A stretch of DNA of 64,000 nucleotides from assembly GCA_024280475.1 (NCBI GenBank), contig JAJRQA010000035.1, positions 1 to 64,000 of the forward strand. Direction: 5' to 3'. Position numbers and translations under genes: made by a program. The notes under the pieces are model-generated. The model ran no database searches. It was not told where the DNA came from and worked only from the letters and a program-made list of their open reading frames with translations. The stretch is from Alphaproteobacteria bacterium. Lineage in GTDB: Bacteria > Pseudomonadota > Alphaproteobacteria > Rhizobiales > JAKIUO01. Each line of letters starts with the position of its first letter. Within the stretch, counting starts at the first letter, position 1. Shown here piece by piece: positions 43,401 to 52,551 of the stretch.

Positions 43401-44211
43401 CCTGGGTGGCTTTGCGCGTGGACAAGGTCGTCAATTGCACAAAGGTGCTCTGCAATTGTTCGAGCCGCGTCTGGCCGATCTGCAAGGCCACTTGCACTTG
43501 CGATACGGCACTTTCGGCGGAACGGGTCGCCTCCGTCTGGGCTTCAAGATATTTCCAGTAAAAACCAAAACCAAAGCCCACCGAAATCAGTGTCAGGAAC
43601 AAATATCCAAACACAAACAATGGCTTGATCCACGTAGGTGTCCCGCCAGCATAAAGACTATCGAGCAGGTAGAGGATCATCAACATCAGCATCATCACCG
43701 CAAAGCCAATGGCAATACGCGAGCCAATATCGACAGAACCAGAATTGGCCTGAATAAGCTCCAGCATCCCAGTGTAAGTGGCAAGCCAGGACAAAAAGGC
43801 CAGACCAAGGGTCAACGACGCCTTCACCGGATCAGCATAAAACCAGGCGCGGAAATTAAAAATATGGACTTTTTCGCTCTCGTCGCTATCGGCAGACACG
43901 CGATTATTGGCCAAATACTGATCATCGGTTTTAGCCAAAGAACCCGGCTGAGGACGAATATCGGCGACAAGAGGCTCGTGTCCAACATCTGCTGTAAGGG
44001 CATTTTGATCGTCTAACGAGGCTCTGGCCGATTTGCCGAGAGATAACTCATCAACGCGGCGATCAGCACCGCGCCTGTCGGAGGCAGGGTCATCACCAGC
44101 CTTTACAAGAATGGTTTCCTGACGCGCCGTATCCTTGCGTGAAAGGGGTTTTTCGATCCCGAAAATTTTTCGCAACAACCACTCAAGCACAGGAAAACTC
44201 CTTTGTACCAT
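40426..44211 (-). CDS. Uncharacterised 1261-aa membrane protein with long coiled coil
   Basis: Three N-terminal TM helices, about 250-aa loop with Cys, fourth TM (YIPLSAAVFVDLCILLISL), coiled coil (EKVRLEERERQRQQLKEREEQEREQELRLAKDEIERLK), low-complexity tail. Confidence 0.85.
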   Translation of the reverse strand: MVQRSFPVLEWLLRKIFGIEKPLSRKDTARQETILVKAGDDPASDRRGADRRVDELSLGKSARASLDDQNALTADVGHEPLVADIRPQPGSLAKTDDQYLANNRVSADSDESEKVHIFNFRAWFYADPVKASLTLGLAFLSWLATYTGMLELIQANSGSVDIGSRIAIGFAVMMLMLMILYLLDSLYAGGTPTWIKPLFVFGYLFLTLISVGFGFGFYWKYLEAQTEATRSAESAVSQVQVALQIGQTRLEQLQSTFVQLTTLSTRKATQERDHGNSCPNSKPGEGPRMRLRDSDSQKFGYAAEYITGRASTVKTDLNALNGDLKKVVSRDASTIGKDGTRNKFLRALGRKLDLTIARFNTLRTDPQLRQFRDNFDKRASTTQFPTGRGGTFRCPDVQLQTALRGVVRAIDDIPEIKNPKIAAVEGSEAVIEAFRRLAVTLAALPTLKLPPSPDELRKARKQAISAGRRVEVSNVDAGLSKRDYIPLSAAVFVDLCILLISLNRSYDHLQRIQSSVSRARASKFGGTMLDIFEAHKNKISEEMLEIFHNAEFEYGRDYYLAVPLVKGSQKALLSDRLDRNIEEGYRSERDDYDRAIKSLEKEMAGLVSFKIQNEELQARKLTREHADTCRSHNMLITSSKQLRASYQTDTEEEFNRRADVVQVVGELEKTTTYFKLLQRQEDKLAGPLARIVTIEKEIDELKKKRTINLKLERDEIKGQLSTGYTHDIAKESRFLSNLCISLEANGILHLASIWPLQSVVRSQLKRHDSRYYAQGRQYRVYRFRKVADTQSQMVLDLIMEAVKRSQESGDLNDNAETVSAQSDIAVAVEKVRLEERERQRQQLKEREEQEREQELRLAKDEIERLKTEKTVTMEAAKRAGSPINKEAADDAEIITIREMSPAAISRANRGLRSHFEGIAGVEVPGEQLADLIAKSDSDRIGKQVFAEQVAVPGEPIVIEPQKTSGVVSKMFGGFLSFGKKTADGSTSLARTKAGDLTEPSLGDGGKAASLDLLEDHGDSNDLNADPIDGSDNKIDEGLSAAPLEVEPVPSIKSEESGFFKASVSAPEPVASDKDAQEDEPFVAVKPITKPDESATSILSRLSAGEKEKTRERQVNEDSLLPSRSEQRSKAQSALEAQEQSDRLSKDPVSARIAELKQGLQARAMGRSNETIAKNDQASGQRPLTDPVILGPGEASQDLGSMLMAQMNAKPKGSYDEPSEADDFKEGAMPDFLKGDEFLDEASEELKAQSLAKRFSPNRDKK

Positions 44212-44510
44212 CGCTCCTTGCTATCATCGGAGGCGATGTTCCCGCGTATTCATATCGGTCAAAGACCGTATATGCATCAAGAAACCGAATAAAACAGGGG
44301 AAAACCGCGGCAGAACAGCTCAATAATGCTGCCTCGCCAGTCTTGCCCCCCAATTACACAACCATGTATATAGTCTGCCAATTAGGCTGTTTCGTGACTA
44401 ATCCAAGTCTTTGAGGTGATCACCAATTGATCCAGCACGTCCCTCAATACCCGACCACAAATAGCACTCAATGACGTGTACGGGCAAGCGAAGGTGAATT
44501 TTGAGGCAAG

Positions 44511-46943
44511 TTACTGTGTTTTATTGCCAAATTTTGGCGCTATCGCCGCTTGCACTGGCCTGGCCAGTTGTTCCAGATCCTTCATCAAAACACCCAATAG
44601 AGGGGCTGCCAGCTGGCTTGAGTGAAGACGATAGCCCAGCGGCTGGCTAACAGATCCAGATCCGATGAGAATGACATAAGAATAACTTTTGCCTGATGTA
44701 AACTGCACGCCGCCCGCAGTCCAAACATCAACGGTCGTATCGGCGTCGGCGGTGGTCTGTGTACCGGTTTTGGCAAAATGCAACTGGATATTTTTATGGC
44801 GGTTTGCGCACCATTTGCTCTGGCTTTTAAGCGTGCCGTGCCGCTTGCCTTTGACTTCATAACAAAGCGGCGCCGATAACAATTTGCGCAACATGGCGCG
44901 CCCGGCCGGTTCGATCACCCCGTCTGGAATGATATCGCTGGTGGTTTCAAGCTTGTTATATTCAGTGCTCTTGCGCGACGTTTGGGAGTGATTGGCGATA
45001 ATAGTCGGCAGGCTCACGGGCTTTGATCCACGTCCGGTCAGAGAGGCAAGAATAACCGAGGCCAAATGGTGTACTTTTTGCGGACTGCCGGTGATCAGAC
45101 CATGGGCCACCGCGGTCGAGGGCGGTGTTTCATCTTCTTTTTTCTTGGCAAAAGGCATATTAAAGCCAAACCGGTCAACGCTTTGGCGCACAACTCCCTG
45201 CCCCAGCTTGAACAAACGATTGGCCAATGGCTGCGACATCGAGCATGCAAACACCGTCTCTGCACGCCGCAAGCGCCGATTACCACCTTTGCGACGGCAG
45301 GTTTCCAGACCCTTCCTTGGCGCATCGGTATCCAGATATTTACTGTCAGGCGTGTCCTCGCCATCATTGGCAATGAGGACGGCACCAATCATTTTGGCAA
45401 CTGACGCGACAGCGCGCCCCTCGCGGTCACGTTCATAGCGCCCCGATAGCCTGTCTCTGGCCGGGCTGGAGCCAAAATAGTGAGCGTTTTGACCGGCTTC
45501 GAAATAGCGCACAATTTTACCGTTCTCATCGGCGGCTGCAACAATAATGTCCGGCAGACGCTTGCCGCGTTTTCTGGCCAGAACGTCCAGCGTATAGCGT
45601 CGATCAAGCTTGCTGCGATATTTGCTATTGAGCTTGCCAAGCCTCTTGGCGAGTTTTTCGCGAAAGCGAATATTTTGGGCCGAGTTGAGCGTGAGGTCAA
45701 CGCGGGCCACATAGTCACGCCATTCATGGCCATACAAATCCACCATTTCGGCCCGCGCGCCAAAACGGCTGGACGGGGCAAAATGATTGGCCCGGCGTAC
45801 CGGATTATTACGAATAACCCCTTGCGAGCGTGACAAAAGTTTTAACTCTGCTTCCTTGTCCGGGGCGAGTTTTGCTTGCGGCACATCTATGGACATGGTC
45901 GACAAGGCAATCGTCAGATTCTTTTCTTCTTGGCGATCAGCCACCAACGCCTTCACGCATCTTTGCGCCCGGATCGCCGTGATATGGCGCCAGTTGCGTA
46001 AACGCCGCTTGTTGATCCGTGGATTTTTGCTGGGCAATACCTGAATAGGCCGATTGACCGCTGCGGCCAACACAAATTGCTCGGCCCTGGTCATTTCACT
46101 TGACGGTTTACCAAAGATAATGCGGCTGGTGAGGCCAACGCCGTAAAGCGACCCGCCTACCCTTTGAGCCAGCGGCAGATGATTGGCGGCCCATTTTTGC
46201 AGCAATCCGAAATCACCATCAGTGACCAGCTTGTACTGGATAATCGGTGCCAGCCACCATTCCGAGGTTTTGCGTTTCAGCTTGTCGAAATAGGTTTCTT
46301 TGCGAGAGGGCAATGACGCGTAATAGCTGCGGGCCAACTGCATGGAGATCGTCGAGCCGCCGCCGCCGCTGGATTGGCCAAGTATATAGGAAATAGCCTT
46401 GCGCGGCATGCGCATCAGGCCCTGCGGGTCGATGCCGTACAGATTGCCGAATTGAATATAGGGGAAGCCGGCACGCAAACTGATCATTGGCTTGCCGAGA
46501 TTGCGATCTTCCAGATAGCGCAAGCAGGACCAGTAATGAGGAGGCACTTTGTCGACATGCTCCGATTTGTGATCGGGATAGGCGGTGAAGCTTTCCCATT
46601 CGATGGTTTTGGAAGAAGAGTTGAAATCGGGCTCCATACGCGGATCGAAAATACCCAGATAATCGCCGCGGGCACTATAAATACCAATCCCCTTTGAGCG
46701 CTGGTCAAAATAATCAAGCTGCGGCTCCAACCATTTAAGAGCCATGGGAGCCCAGATCGCAGGAGCGGCATAGGCCAGCGTCAGGATCAGCAAAAACGAG
46801 CCGATACTATAAAGCACCAATCGTATCCAGAAACGGATATCAAGGATCAACTCCAGGACTGCTACCGGCAGGCGCATGAGCTTTGCTGGTGACTCAGCAA
46901 GGAATTCAAACAAACGATTTATCAAGCGGATCGGATTCAACAT
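44511..46943 (-). CDS. Divergent bifunctional penicillin-binding protein (GT51 + transpeptidase-like)
   Basis: GT51 elements LEDRNLG, GGGGSTISMQLARSYY, SRIIFGKPSSEMTRAEQFVLAAAVNRP; transpeptidase SVAK, SMS and KTGT motifs. Confidence 0.85.
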   Translation of the reverse strand: MLNPIRLINRLFEFLAESPAKLMRLPVAVLELILDIRFWIRLVLYSIGSFLLILTLAYAAPAIWAPMALKWLEPQLDYFDQRSKGIGIYSARGDYLGIFDPRMEPDFNSSSKTIEWESFTAYPDHKSEHVDKVPPHYWSCLRYLEDRNLGKPMISLRAGFPYIQFGNLYGIDPQGLMRMPRKAISYILGQSSGGGGSTISMQLARSYYASLPSRKETYFDKLKRKTSEWWLAPIIQYKLVTDGDFGLLQKWAANHLPLAQRVGGSLYGVGLTSRIIFGKPSSEMTRAEQFVLAAAVNRPIQVLPSKNPRINKRRLRNWRHITAIRAQRCVKALVADRQEEKNLTIALSTMSIDVPQAKLAPDKEAELKLLSRSQGVIRNNPVRRANHFAPSSRFGARAEMVDLYGHEWRDYVARVDLTLNSAQNIRFREKLAKRLGKLNSKYRSKLDRRYTLDVLARKRGKRLPDIIVAAADENGKIVRYFEAGQNAHYFGSSPARDRLSGRYERDREGRAVASVAKMIGAVLIANDGEDTPDSKYLDTDAPRKGLETCRRKGGNRRLRRAETVFACSMSQPLANRLFKLGQGVVRQSVDRFGFNMPFAKKKEDETPPSTAVAHGLITGSPQKVHHLASVILASLTGRGSKPVSLPTIIANHSQTSRKSTEYNKLETTSDIIPDGVIEPAGRAMLRKLLSAPLCYEVKGKRHGTLKSQSKWCANRHKNIQLHFAKTGTQTTADADTTVDVWTAGGVQFTSGKSYSYVILIGSGSVSQPLGYRLHSSQLAAPLLGVLMKDLEQLARPVQAAIAPKFGNKTQ

Positions 46944-47161
46944 TGCTCATTCTTAACAGAAAACCACGGCTGGCAGAAAAAACCTGTCATTGCATTTAAT
47001 TTGCCCGAGCCAGAATAGAAGAGTTTTAATTCAAAGGCGGTTATTACGTCAAAACTATGAAATCCATCGAGAGATTGTTCCGCCCGAACGGCGCAAATTG
47101 CTCTCCACAGCTATAATTATATGCAATAATCGAGATAAGTTGATATGCCGCCCCTCAAATA

Positions 47162-47191
47162 CTTGACAACAGGTGTCGGGTATTTCTACTA
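47162..47191 (+). promoter_or_regulatory. Putative mrp promoter
   Basis: TTGACA-N17-CTACTA. Confidence 0.45.
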
Positions 47192-47338
47192 CTAGGTCAA
47201 TCAATGATGGTTTAATGCGTCACAGCGTCAATTGACGGCCCGCTATTGAGTGCCTATATGGGGTCTCAGAAGCCTTGCATTATGTCGAGTGAAAAAATAC
47301 GCCTCTATCATGAGGCCACCCAGGGAGTAATAACGCCA

Positions 47339-48514
47339 ATGAGCACCGATCTCACCAAGGACCGCGTCCTTGAAATGCTGCAAAAAGTCAAGGGACCAGA
47401 TCAGGACGATGACATCGTATCGCTGGGTCTTGTCTCCCCGATCGTCATTAACAAGGGCAAGGTTTATTTTGCCATTAGCGTTGAGCCAGGTCGCGCCAAA
47501 GAACTTGAATCCATGCGCGAAGCGGCCGAAGAAATCGTTGGCCGCATTGATGGCGTCGAGTCCGTTGCTGTGACCCTGACCGCAGACCGTGATGCCGGAG
47601 AAGCATCAGCACCTGATACAGGTTCCGGCGGTGGCGGCAGCTGTTCAACCGGCGGCGGCGGGGCTGGCGCTCCTGGTTCTGGTGGCACCGGCGGTCAGAT
47701 CCCCATGCCAAATATCGGCTCAATCATTGCCGTTGCCTCTGGCAAGGGCGGCGTTGGCAAATCAACCACCGCGATCAATCTGGCACTTTCCTTCCAGGCC
47801 AACGGTCTTCGTACCGGCATATTGGACGCCGACATTTACGGCCCGTCGATCCCGCGTCTCCTGGGTCTGCAGGGACAAAACCCCGAAGCTGCTGAAAACG
47901 ATAAGATCAAACCCATGAAAGCGTTTGGTATGGAAGTCATGTCTATTGGCTTCCTCGTTGACGAAGACGCGCCGATGATCTGGCGTGGACCCATGGTCAT
48001 GTCGGCGCTGACGCAGATGTTGCAATTTGTTACCTGGGGCGAGCTCGACGTGCTGGTTGTCGACATGCCTCCAGGAACGGGCGATGCGCAATTGACCATG
48101 TCACAAGCCGTGCCTCTTGCAGGTGCCGTGATCGTTTCAACACCCCAGGATCTGGCGCTGATTGATGCACGCAAGGGTCTTAACATGTTCAAACAGGTGA
48201 AAGTGCCTGTGCTCGGCATTGTCGAAAATATGAGCTATTTCAATTGCCCATCATGTGGCGAGCGCTCAGATATATTTGGTCATGGCGGCGCCAAAAAGGA
48301 AGCCGAACGCATCAAGGTGCCGTTCCTTGGTGAAATTCCACTACATATGGATATTCGCGAAAAATCAGATTCCGGCCAGCCTGTCGTGGTCTCTGACCCA
48401 GATGGCCCACACGCCAAGATCTATAGTGAAATCGCGGAGAAAGCCTGGACAAACGCCGAGGCCCACAAAGCCAAACGCGAAGGCAAAAAGACCAAAATCA
48501 CCTTGGAAAGCTAG
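47339..48514 (+). CDS. mrp: Mrp/NBP35 family Fe-S cluster carrier ATPase (start at internal Met; ORF extends to 47246)
   Basis: VASGKGGVGKSTTAINLAL deviant Walker A; NMSYFNCPSCGER CxxC; Gly-rich linker after DUF59-like domain. Confidence 0.94.
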   Translation: MSTDLTKDRVLEMLQKVKGPDQDDDIVSLGLVSPIVINKGKVYFAISVEPGRAKELESMREAAEEIVGRIDGVESVAVTLTADRDAGEASAPDTGSGGGGSCSTGGGGAGAPGSGGTGGQIPMPNIGSIIAVASGKGGVGKSTTAINLALSFQANGLRTGILDADIYGPSIPRLLGLQGQNPEAAENDKIKPMKAFGMEVMSIGFLVDEDAPMIWRGPMVMSALTQMLQFVTWGELDVLVVDMPPGTGDAQLTMSQAVPLAGAVIVSTPQDLALIDARKGLNMFKQVKVPVLGIVENMSYFNCPSCGERSDIFGHGGAKKEAERIKVPFLGEIPLHMDIREKSDSGQPVVVSDPDGPHAKIYSEIAEKAWTNAEAHKAKREGKKTKITLES

Positions 48515-48540
48515 AAGCTTTTTAGTTGATATGAATTTGA

Positions 48541-48570
48541 AAAAGGCAGGTCCTCGCGACCTGCCTTTTT
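48541..48570 (+). terminator. Terminator downstream of mrp
   Basis: AAAAGGCAGGTC-CTCGC-GACCTGCCTTTTT. Confidence 0.85.
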
Positions 48571-48613
48571 GTATTTCTCTTTGGCAAATCTGACCACAAC
48601 ATGTGAAAAAAGC

Positions 48614-49390
48614 TCATCCACCGGCAGCCATCATATACCCGACCATACCAACAGAAAAACCTAACAAAGCCCCCAATGGGGGACCATAATGTCGTGCCAA
48701 TTTTACATTTGGCGCGATATCCTGAAATACGGAATAAAGAATGCCTCCAGCAGCAAACAACATTATTACGGATATAATAGCTGTATCCTTTGACAACCAA
48801 AAATACCCGGCAATACCGGCAAGTGGTCCCAATAAGGCCATCATAGAGAACATAGCTATAATTTTTCTAGGCTGGTAGAGCCGCGAGCCTGCCAATTCGC
48901 GAAAGGCATTATATCCCTCTGGCAAGTTTTGCAAGCCGATCAAAATCGCAAACAAATAGGCATTGGCACTACCGGATAGAAATGTTGCGCCCAAACCCAG
49001 AGATTCAGGTATAAAATCCGCGAGCATTACAGCAAGCTGACTTGCTGGGGTAGAGTTTTTGCTGAGATAGATATCAAGCATCATGAAACTGATACCTCCG
49101 GCAAAAAAGCACATCAACGCAATTGCTGGAGAGAGGCCCTCAACGCCTTCAGGAACCAAAACAAGCGCAACAGCAGACAAAAGCGCTCCGCCTCCAAATG
49201 CCATGACGCTATGCCCGAACTCATCTGCAAATATTTTTGTCTCGAACTTTTCGATGTGAGCTATAACCGCCCCTAGCGGCATGGTGAGGCCTGCAAATAA
49301 AGTGACAACGATAACTTCCAGCAACATATTTAATTCCAAAATATTCAAGAGGCTTAAGTTGATCAGGCTACCACATGATCGCGGACCCAA
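48614..49390 (-). CDS. ZIP family metal transporter
   Basis: 258 aa; LADFIPESLGLG and IGLQNLPEGYNAFREL motifs. Confidence 0.88.
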   Translation of the reverse strand: MGPRSCGSLINLSLLNILELNMLLEVIVVTLFAGLTMPLGAVIAHIEKFETKIFADEFGHSVMAFGGGALLSAVALVLVPEGVEGLSPAIALMCFFAGGISFMMLDIYLSKNSTPASQLAVMLADFIPESLGLGATFLSGSANAYLFAILIGLQNLPEGYNAFRELAGSRLYQPRKIIAMFSMMALLGPLAGIAGYFWLSKDTAIISVIMLFAAGGILYSVFQDIAPNVKLARHYGPPLGALLGFSVGMVGYMMAAGG

Positions 49391-49408
49391 ATCAGCCAGA
49401 CATTATGT

Positions 49409-50089
49409 CTATATTTTCAAACACTTGCGTTCAAACTTGCGGAATTGCTCGATTGGGAAAGGTTTGTGCCAATTCATATTATTGATCAATTTGAGCGGCT
49501 GGGTCTTGCCTTGCGACTTCAACCAGTATTTTACAACGCAATTGGCGAAGGCATAATGCAATCTGGCTTTGCCGCGCATATAGAAGCGATAAGAGAACGC
49601 CAAGTCATCAAGACGCGGTTTTTGCACCCCTTTGCGCCCAAGATATCGAGCCAGCGCCTTGCGTGTATATAAACGCCGGTAATCCACCTGCATAGCGAGG
49701 CCCTCATCGAACCAGGTGGGAACAAGAGCATAACGAGCGCTGGTGCGAGCCGCCAATTCGGCATGAACATGTTCATGGGCCATGACATTGCGTCTTGGTC
49801 CTTTTTTACCGATCACAATAATAGAGGGCAAAAACAGGGCACTACGCGTTGTAGCATGAGAAATATCAAGGCCTAGCAAAGGCTTGGTTGTGCACACCCA
49901 CAAAGGAGACGAATGTGTGTTCCCAAACAAGGTTGCCACATCTTTTTTCGCCAGCGCCACTAGTTTTGCTGGGCATTGAGACTTGGTCATCAACCATGCC
50001 ACGCCAGCATGCGTCCAGCTGAAATTGAGCGCAAAGAACAATACAATAATCAATAGTAACACGGAGAATAACCGCCGGATCATTCGCAT
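49409..50089 (-). CDS. Membrane-anchored putative gluzincin-type metallopeptidase
   Basis: 226 aa; N-terminal TM; VMAHEHVHAEL (HExxH) and downstream WFDEGLAMQVD Glu motif. Confidence 0.65.
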   Translation of the reverse strand: MRMIRRLFSVLLLIIVLFFALNFSWTHAGVAWLMTKSQCPAKLVALAKKDVATLFGNTHSSPLWVCTTKPLLGLDISHATTRSALFLPSIIVIGKKGPRRNVMAHEHVHAELAARTSARYALVPTWFDEGLAMQVDYRRLYTRKALARYLGRKGVQKPRLDDLAFSYRFYMRGKARLHYAFANCVVKYWLKSQGKTQPLKLINNMNWHKPFPIEQFRKFERKCLKI

Positions 50090-50388
50090 TTACTGATCTC
50101 TCCCCATTTTCATCGACGTTGAATATATAAGTAAAAATCCGGGAAAATGTGACCCCCACCACACCCGCCATCATTCCAGAACGCTATTTCGTAGATCGAC
50201 CAGCAATCTTTTGAGCTAAACACCCTGCAAATGGCTAAATCCCCCTTAAATTGCGGTTTCCCCTTGAACAAATGGTCAGATCAGTCATATTCAATCTAAT
50301 GAATAAGCTGACGCATAATTTGATCATCAGAACCCGTATTTGTTGATTAGTCGTGCCGCCAAACATGGATCGGGAAGGATTAATTGTC

Positions 50389-50748
50389 ATGGAAATATTT
50401 GAATTGGAACCAACGGAAATCAAGCTCAACAAGGGTAAGGATCAGCTCAGCGTTGCGTTTGAAGATGGCGAAAACTTTGAGTTTTCAAGCGAATATCTAC
50501 GCGTCATGAGCCCCAGCGCCGAAGTTCAGGGTCATCCTCCCGATCAGCGCAAGACCGTTCCGGGCAAAAAGAATGTCAAAATCACCGGTATTGAAGAAGT
50601 TGGCCTCTATGCGGTCACACTTACCTTTGACGATGGTCACGATACCGGGGTTTATTCCTGGAGGCATCTGTATGATATTGGTAAAAACAAGGATTTCCTC
50701 TGGGATCGCTATGTTCGTGAACTTGAAGAGCAAAGTCTAAGCCGATAA
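50389..50748 (+). CDS. DUF971 (gamma-butyrobetaine hydroxylase-like N-terminal) protein
   Basis: LEPTEIKLNKGKDQLSVAFEDGENFEFSSEYLRVMSPSAEVQGH; GHDTGVYSWRHLYDIGKNKDFLW. Confidence 0.9.
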   Translation: MEIFELEPTEIKLNKGKDQLSVAFEDGENFEFSSEYLRVMSPSAEVQGHPPDQRKTVPGKKNVKITGIEEVGLYAVTLTFDDGHDTGVYSWRHLYDIGKNKDFLWDRYVRELEEQSLSR

Positions 50749-50905
50749 GCAATGGCCGATAAGCAATGGATAGGCGGATAACCATGAGATGAATTGGTTG
50801 CCCAATTTTTCCTGGACTGGCGCTAAGATGCCTGCAGGGGATCGCAGATCATTGATCTGTATGGCGAAAGAACCGATCGAACGGTTTGAAAATGTGGAGA
50901 ATGCA

Positions 50906-51901
50906 ATGACAGCAAGACAACAGATCAAACGCGGGACGATAGCACTATTGCTGGCAATCGGGGTTGGCACGTCCATGGCGCCGCTGGCAGCACAAGCTGC
51001 CAAACGCTTTGTGGCGATCGGCACCGGAGGCCCAACGGGCGTCTATTTCATTGCCGGCAACGCCATTTGTAAAATGGTGCAAAAAGCCGCTGGCGAGAAC
51101 CGAAATGCGCTGCACTGCTCTGCACCTTCCACCGGCGGTTCGGTCTATAATATCAATGCTCTTCGCGCCAAAGATCTGGAAATCGGCATCGCGCAATCAG
51201 ATGTGCAACAGCACGCCTATCGCGGCACCGACAAATTTGAAGGCCGAAAATTCGAGAAGATCAGAGCCTTGTTTTCAGTGCATGCAGAACCCTTTCAGGT
51301 CCTGGTTGGCAAAAATAGTGGTATCAATAGCTGGTCAGACCTGGCTGGCAAGCGTGTCAATATCGGCAATCCCGGTTCTGGGCAACGTGGCACATTCGAA
51401 GCCTTGATGCTGGCCTATAATGTCGATGGCTCCTATTTTGGCGAAACCAGCGAACTTAACTCCACCGAACAGTCAAAAGCCCTTTGTGATGGGCGCATTG
51501 ACGCTTTTGGCTATACCGTTGGTGTACCAAATGCCGGTGTCGCACAAGCTGCCAATGAGTGCGGTGCACGCATTATTACCCTGGCAGGTAAAACGGTTGA
51601 TCAGCTGATCTCCGACAATCCCTCTTATGCCTATTCTTCCATCCCCAAAGGGACCTATACAACGATCGCTCAAGACGTGAATACCTTTGGTGTCCTGGCG
51701 ACCATTGTTGCAAGTTCTGATACCAGCCAAGACATCGTCTATGAACTCGTGCGCGCCGTCTTTGACAATCTGGATGAATTTCGAAAACTGCACCCCGCCT
51801 TTGCTAATCTTGACGCAAAGAAAATGATTTCAGACGGCCTGTCAGCCCCTTTGCACGCCGGTGCTGCCAAATATTACAAGGAAAAAGGCTGGATCCAGTA
51901 A
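50906..51901 (+). CDS. TAXI family TRAP transporter solute-binding protein (ORF extends to 50789)
   Basis: FVAIGTGGPTGVYFIAGNAIC...LHCSAPSTGGSVYNINALRAKDLEIGIAQSD; VNIGNPGSGQRGTFEALM. Confidence 0.92.
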   Translation: MTARQQIKRGTIALLLAIGVGTSMAPLAAQAAKRFVAIGTGGPTGVYFIAGNAICKMVQKAAGENRNALHCSAPSTGGSVYNINALRAKDLEIGIAQSDVQQHAYRGTDKFEGRKFEKIRALFSVHAEPFQVLVGKNSGINSWSDLAGKRVNIGNPGSGQRGTFEALMLAYNVDGSYFGETSELNSTEQSKALCDGRIDAFGYTVGVPNAGVAQAANECGARIITLAGKTVDQLISDNPSYAYSSIPKGTYTTIAQDVNTFGVLATIVASSDTSQDIVYELVRAVFDNLDEFRKLHPAFANLDAKKMISDGLSAPLHAGAAKYYKEKGWIQ

Positions 51902-51947
51902 GCTCAACAATATTGAGCCTCACCTTATCGCACCAGCAACGGATACC

Positions 51948-52448
51948 ATGCCCTCTTTCGTCCTGTCTCGCGCACTCATCGTGCATATCAAGGAGCAGTT
52001 TTTACTCGACTGGCTTGGTGTTCATGGGGTTCCACATTGGGCGCGAGTGCTCGTCAATGCTCGGCGGCTTGCAAAACGCACCGGAGCCAATCTGCGCGTC
52101 GTAGAACTTTTTTCCTTCTTTCATGACAGCCAGCGCCAAAGTGAGGGCACCGACCCCGAACATGGTCCCCGAGCTGCGCAATGGATCAGCAGCCTCAACG
52201 GCCGTTTCTTTTCCCTTGATGATCACGAATTGCAGCTTTTACAAACCGCCTGCAAGGATCACTCAAAAGGCTATACCACTGGAGATATTACCGTTTGTAC
52301 CTGCTGGGACGCTGACCGGCTCAACCTTGGGCGCGTGGGCATCAAACCAGACCCCGCTTTTCTATGCACGCAGATTGCCCGCGACAAGGCCATCATTGAA
52401 TGGGCATTCGAGCGGTGCATTCAAAACCGTCGCTCGAAAAGGCACTGA
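51948..52448 (+). CDS. HD-domain-like hydrolase
   Basis: H...FFHDSQRQSEGTDPEHGPRAA...CWDADRLNLGRVGI pattern; ORF extends to 51861. Confidence 0.7.
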   Translation: MPSFVLSRALIVHIKEQFLLDWLGVHGVPHWARVLVNARRLAKRTGANLRVVELFSFFHDSQRQSEGTDPEHGPRAAQWISSLNGRFFSLDDHELQLLQTACKDHSKGYTTGDITVCTCWDADRLNLGRVGIKPDPAFLCTQIARDKAIIEWAFERCIQNRRSKRH

Positions 52449-52551
52449 CAATCGGGGAAAATAAACTGATCTATCCTGTTTCAATCTGCCATCGCACCCT
52501 ATATCCTCATCGAAGGGTGTACGATCATATTGAATAAAAAAAGAGGTGCCC

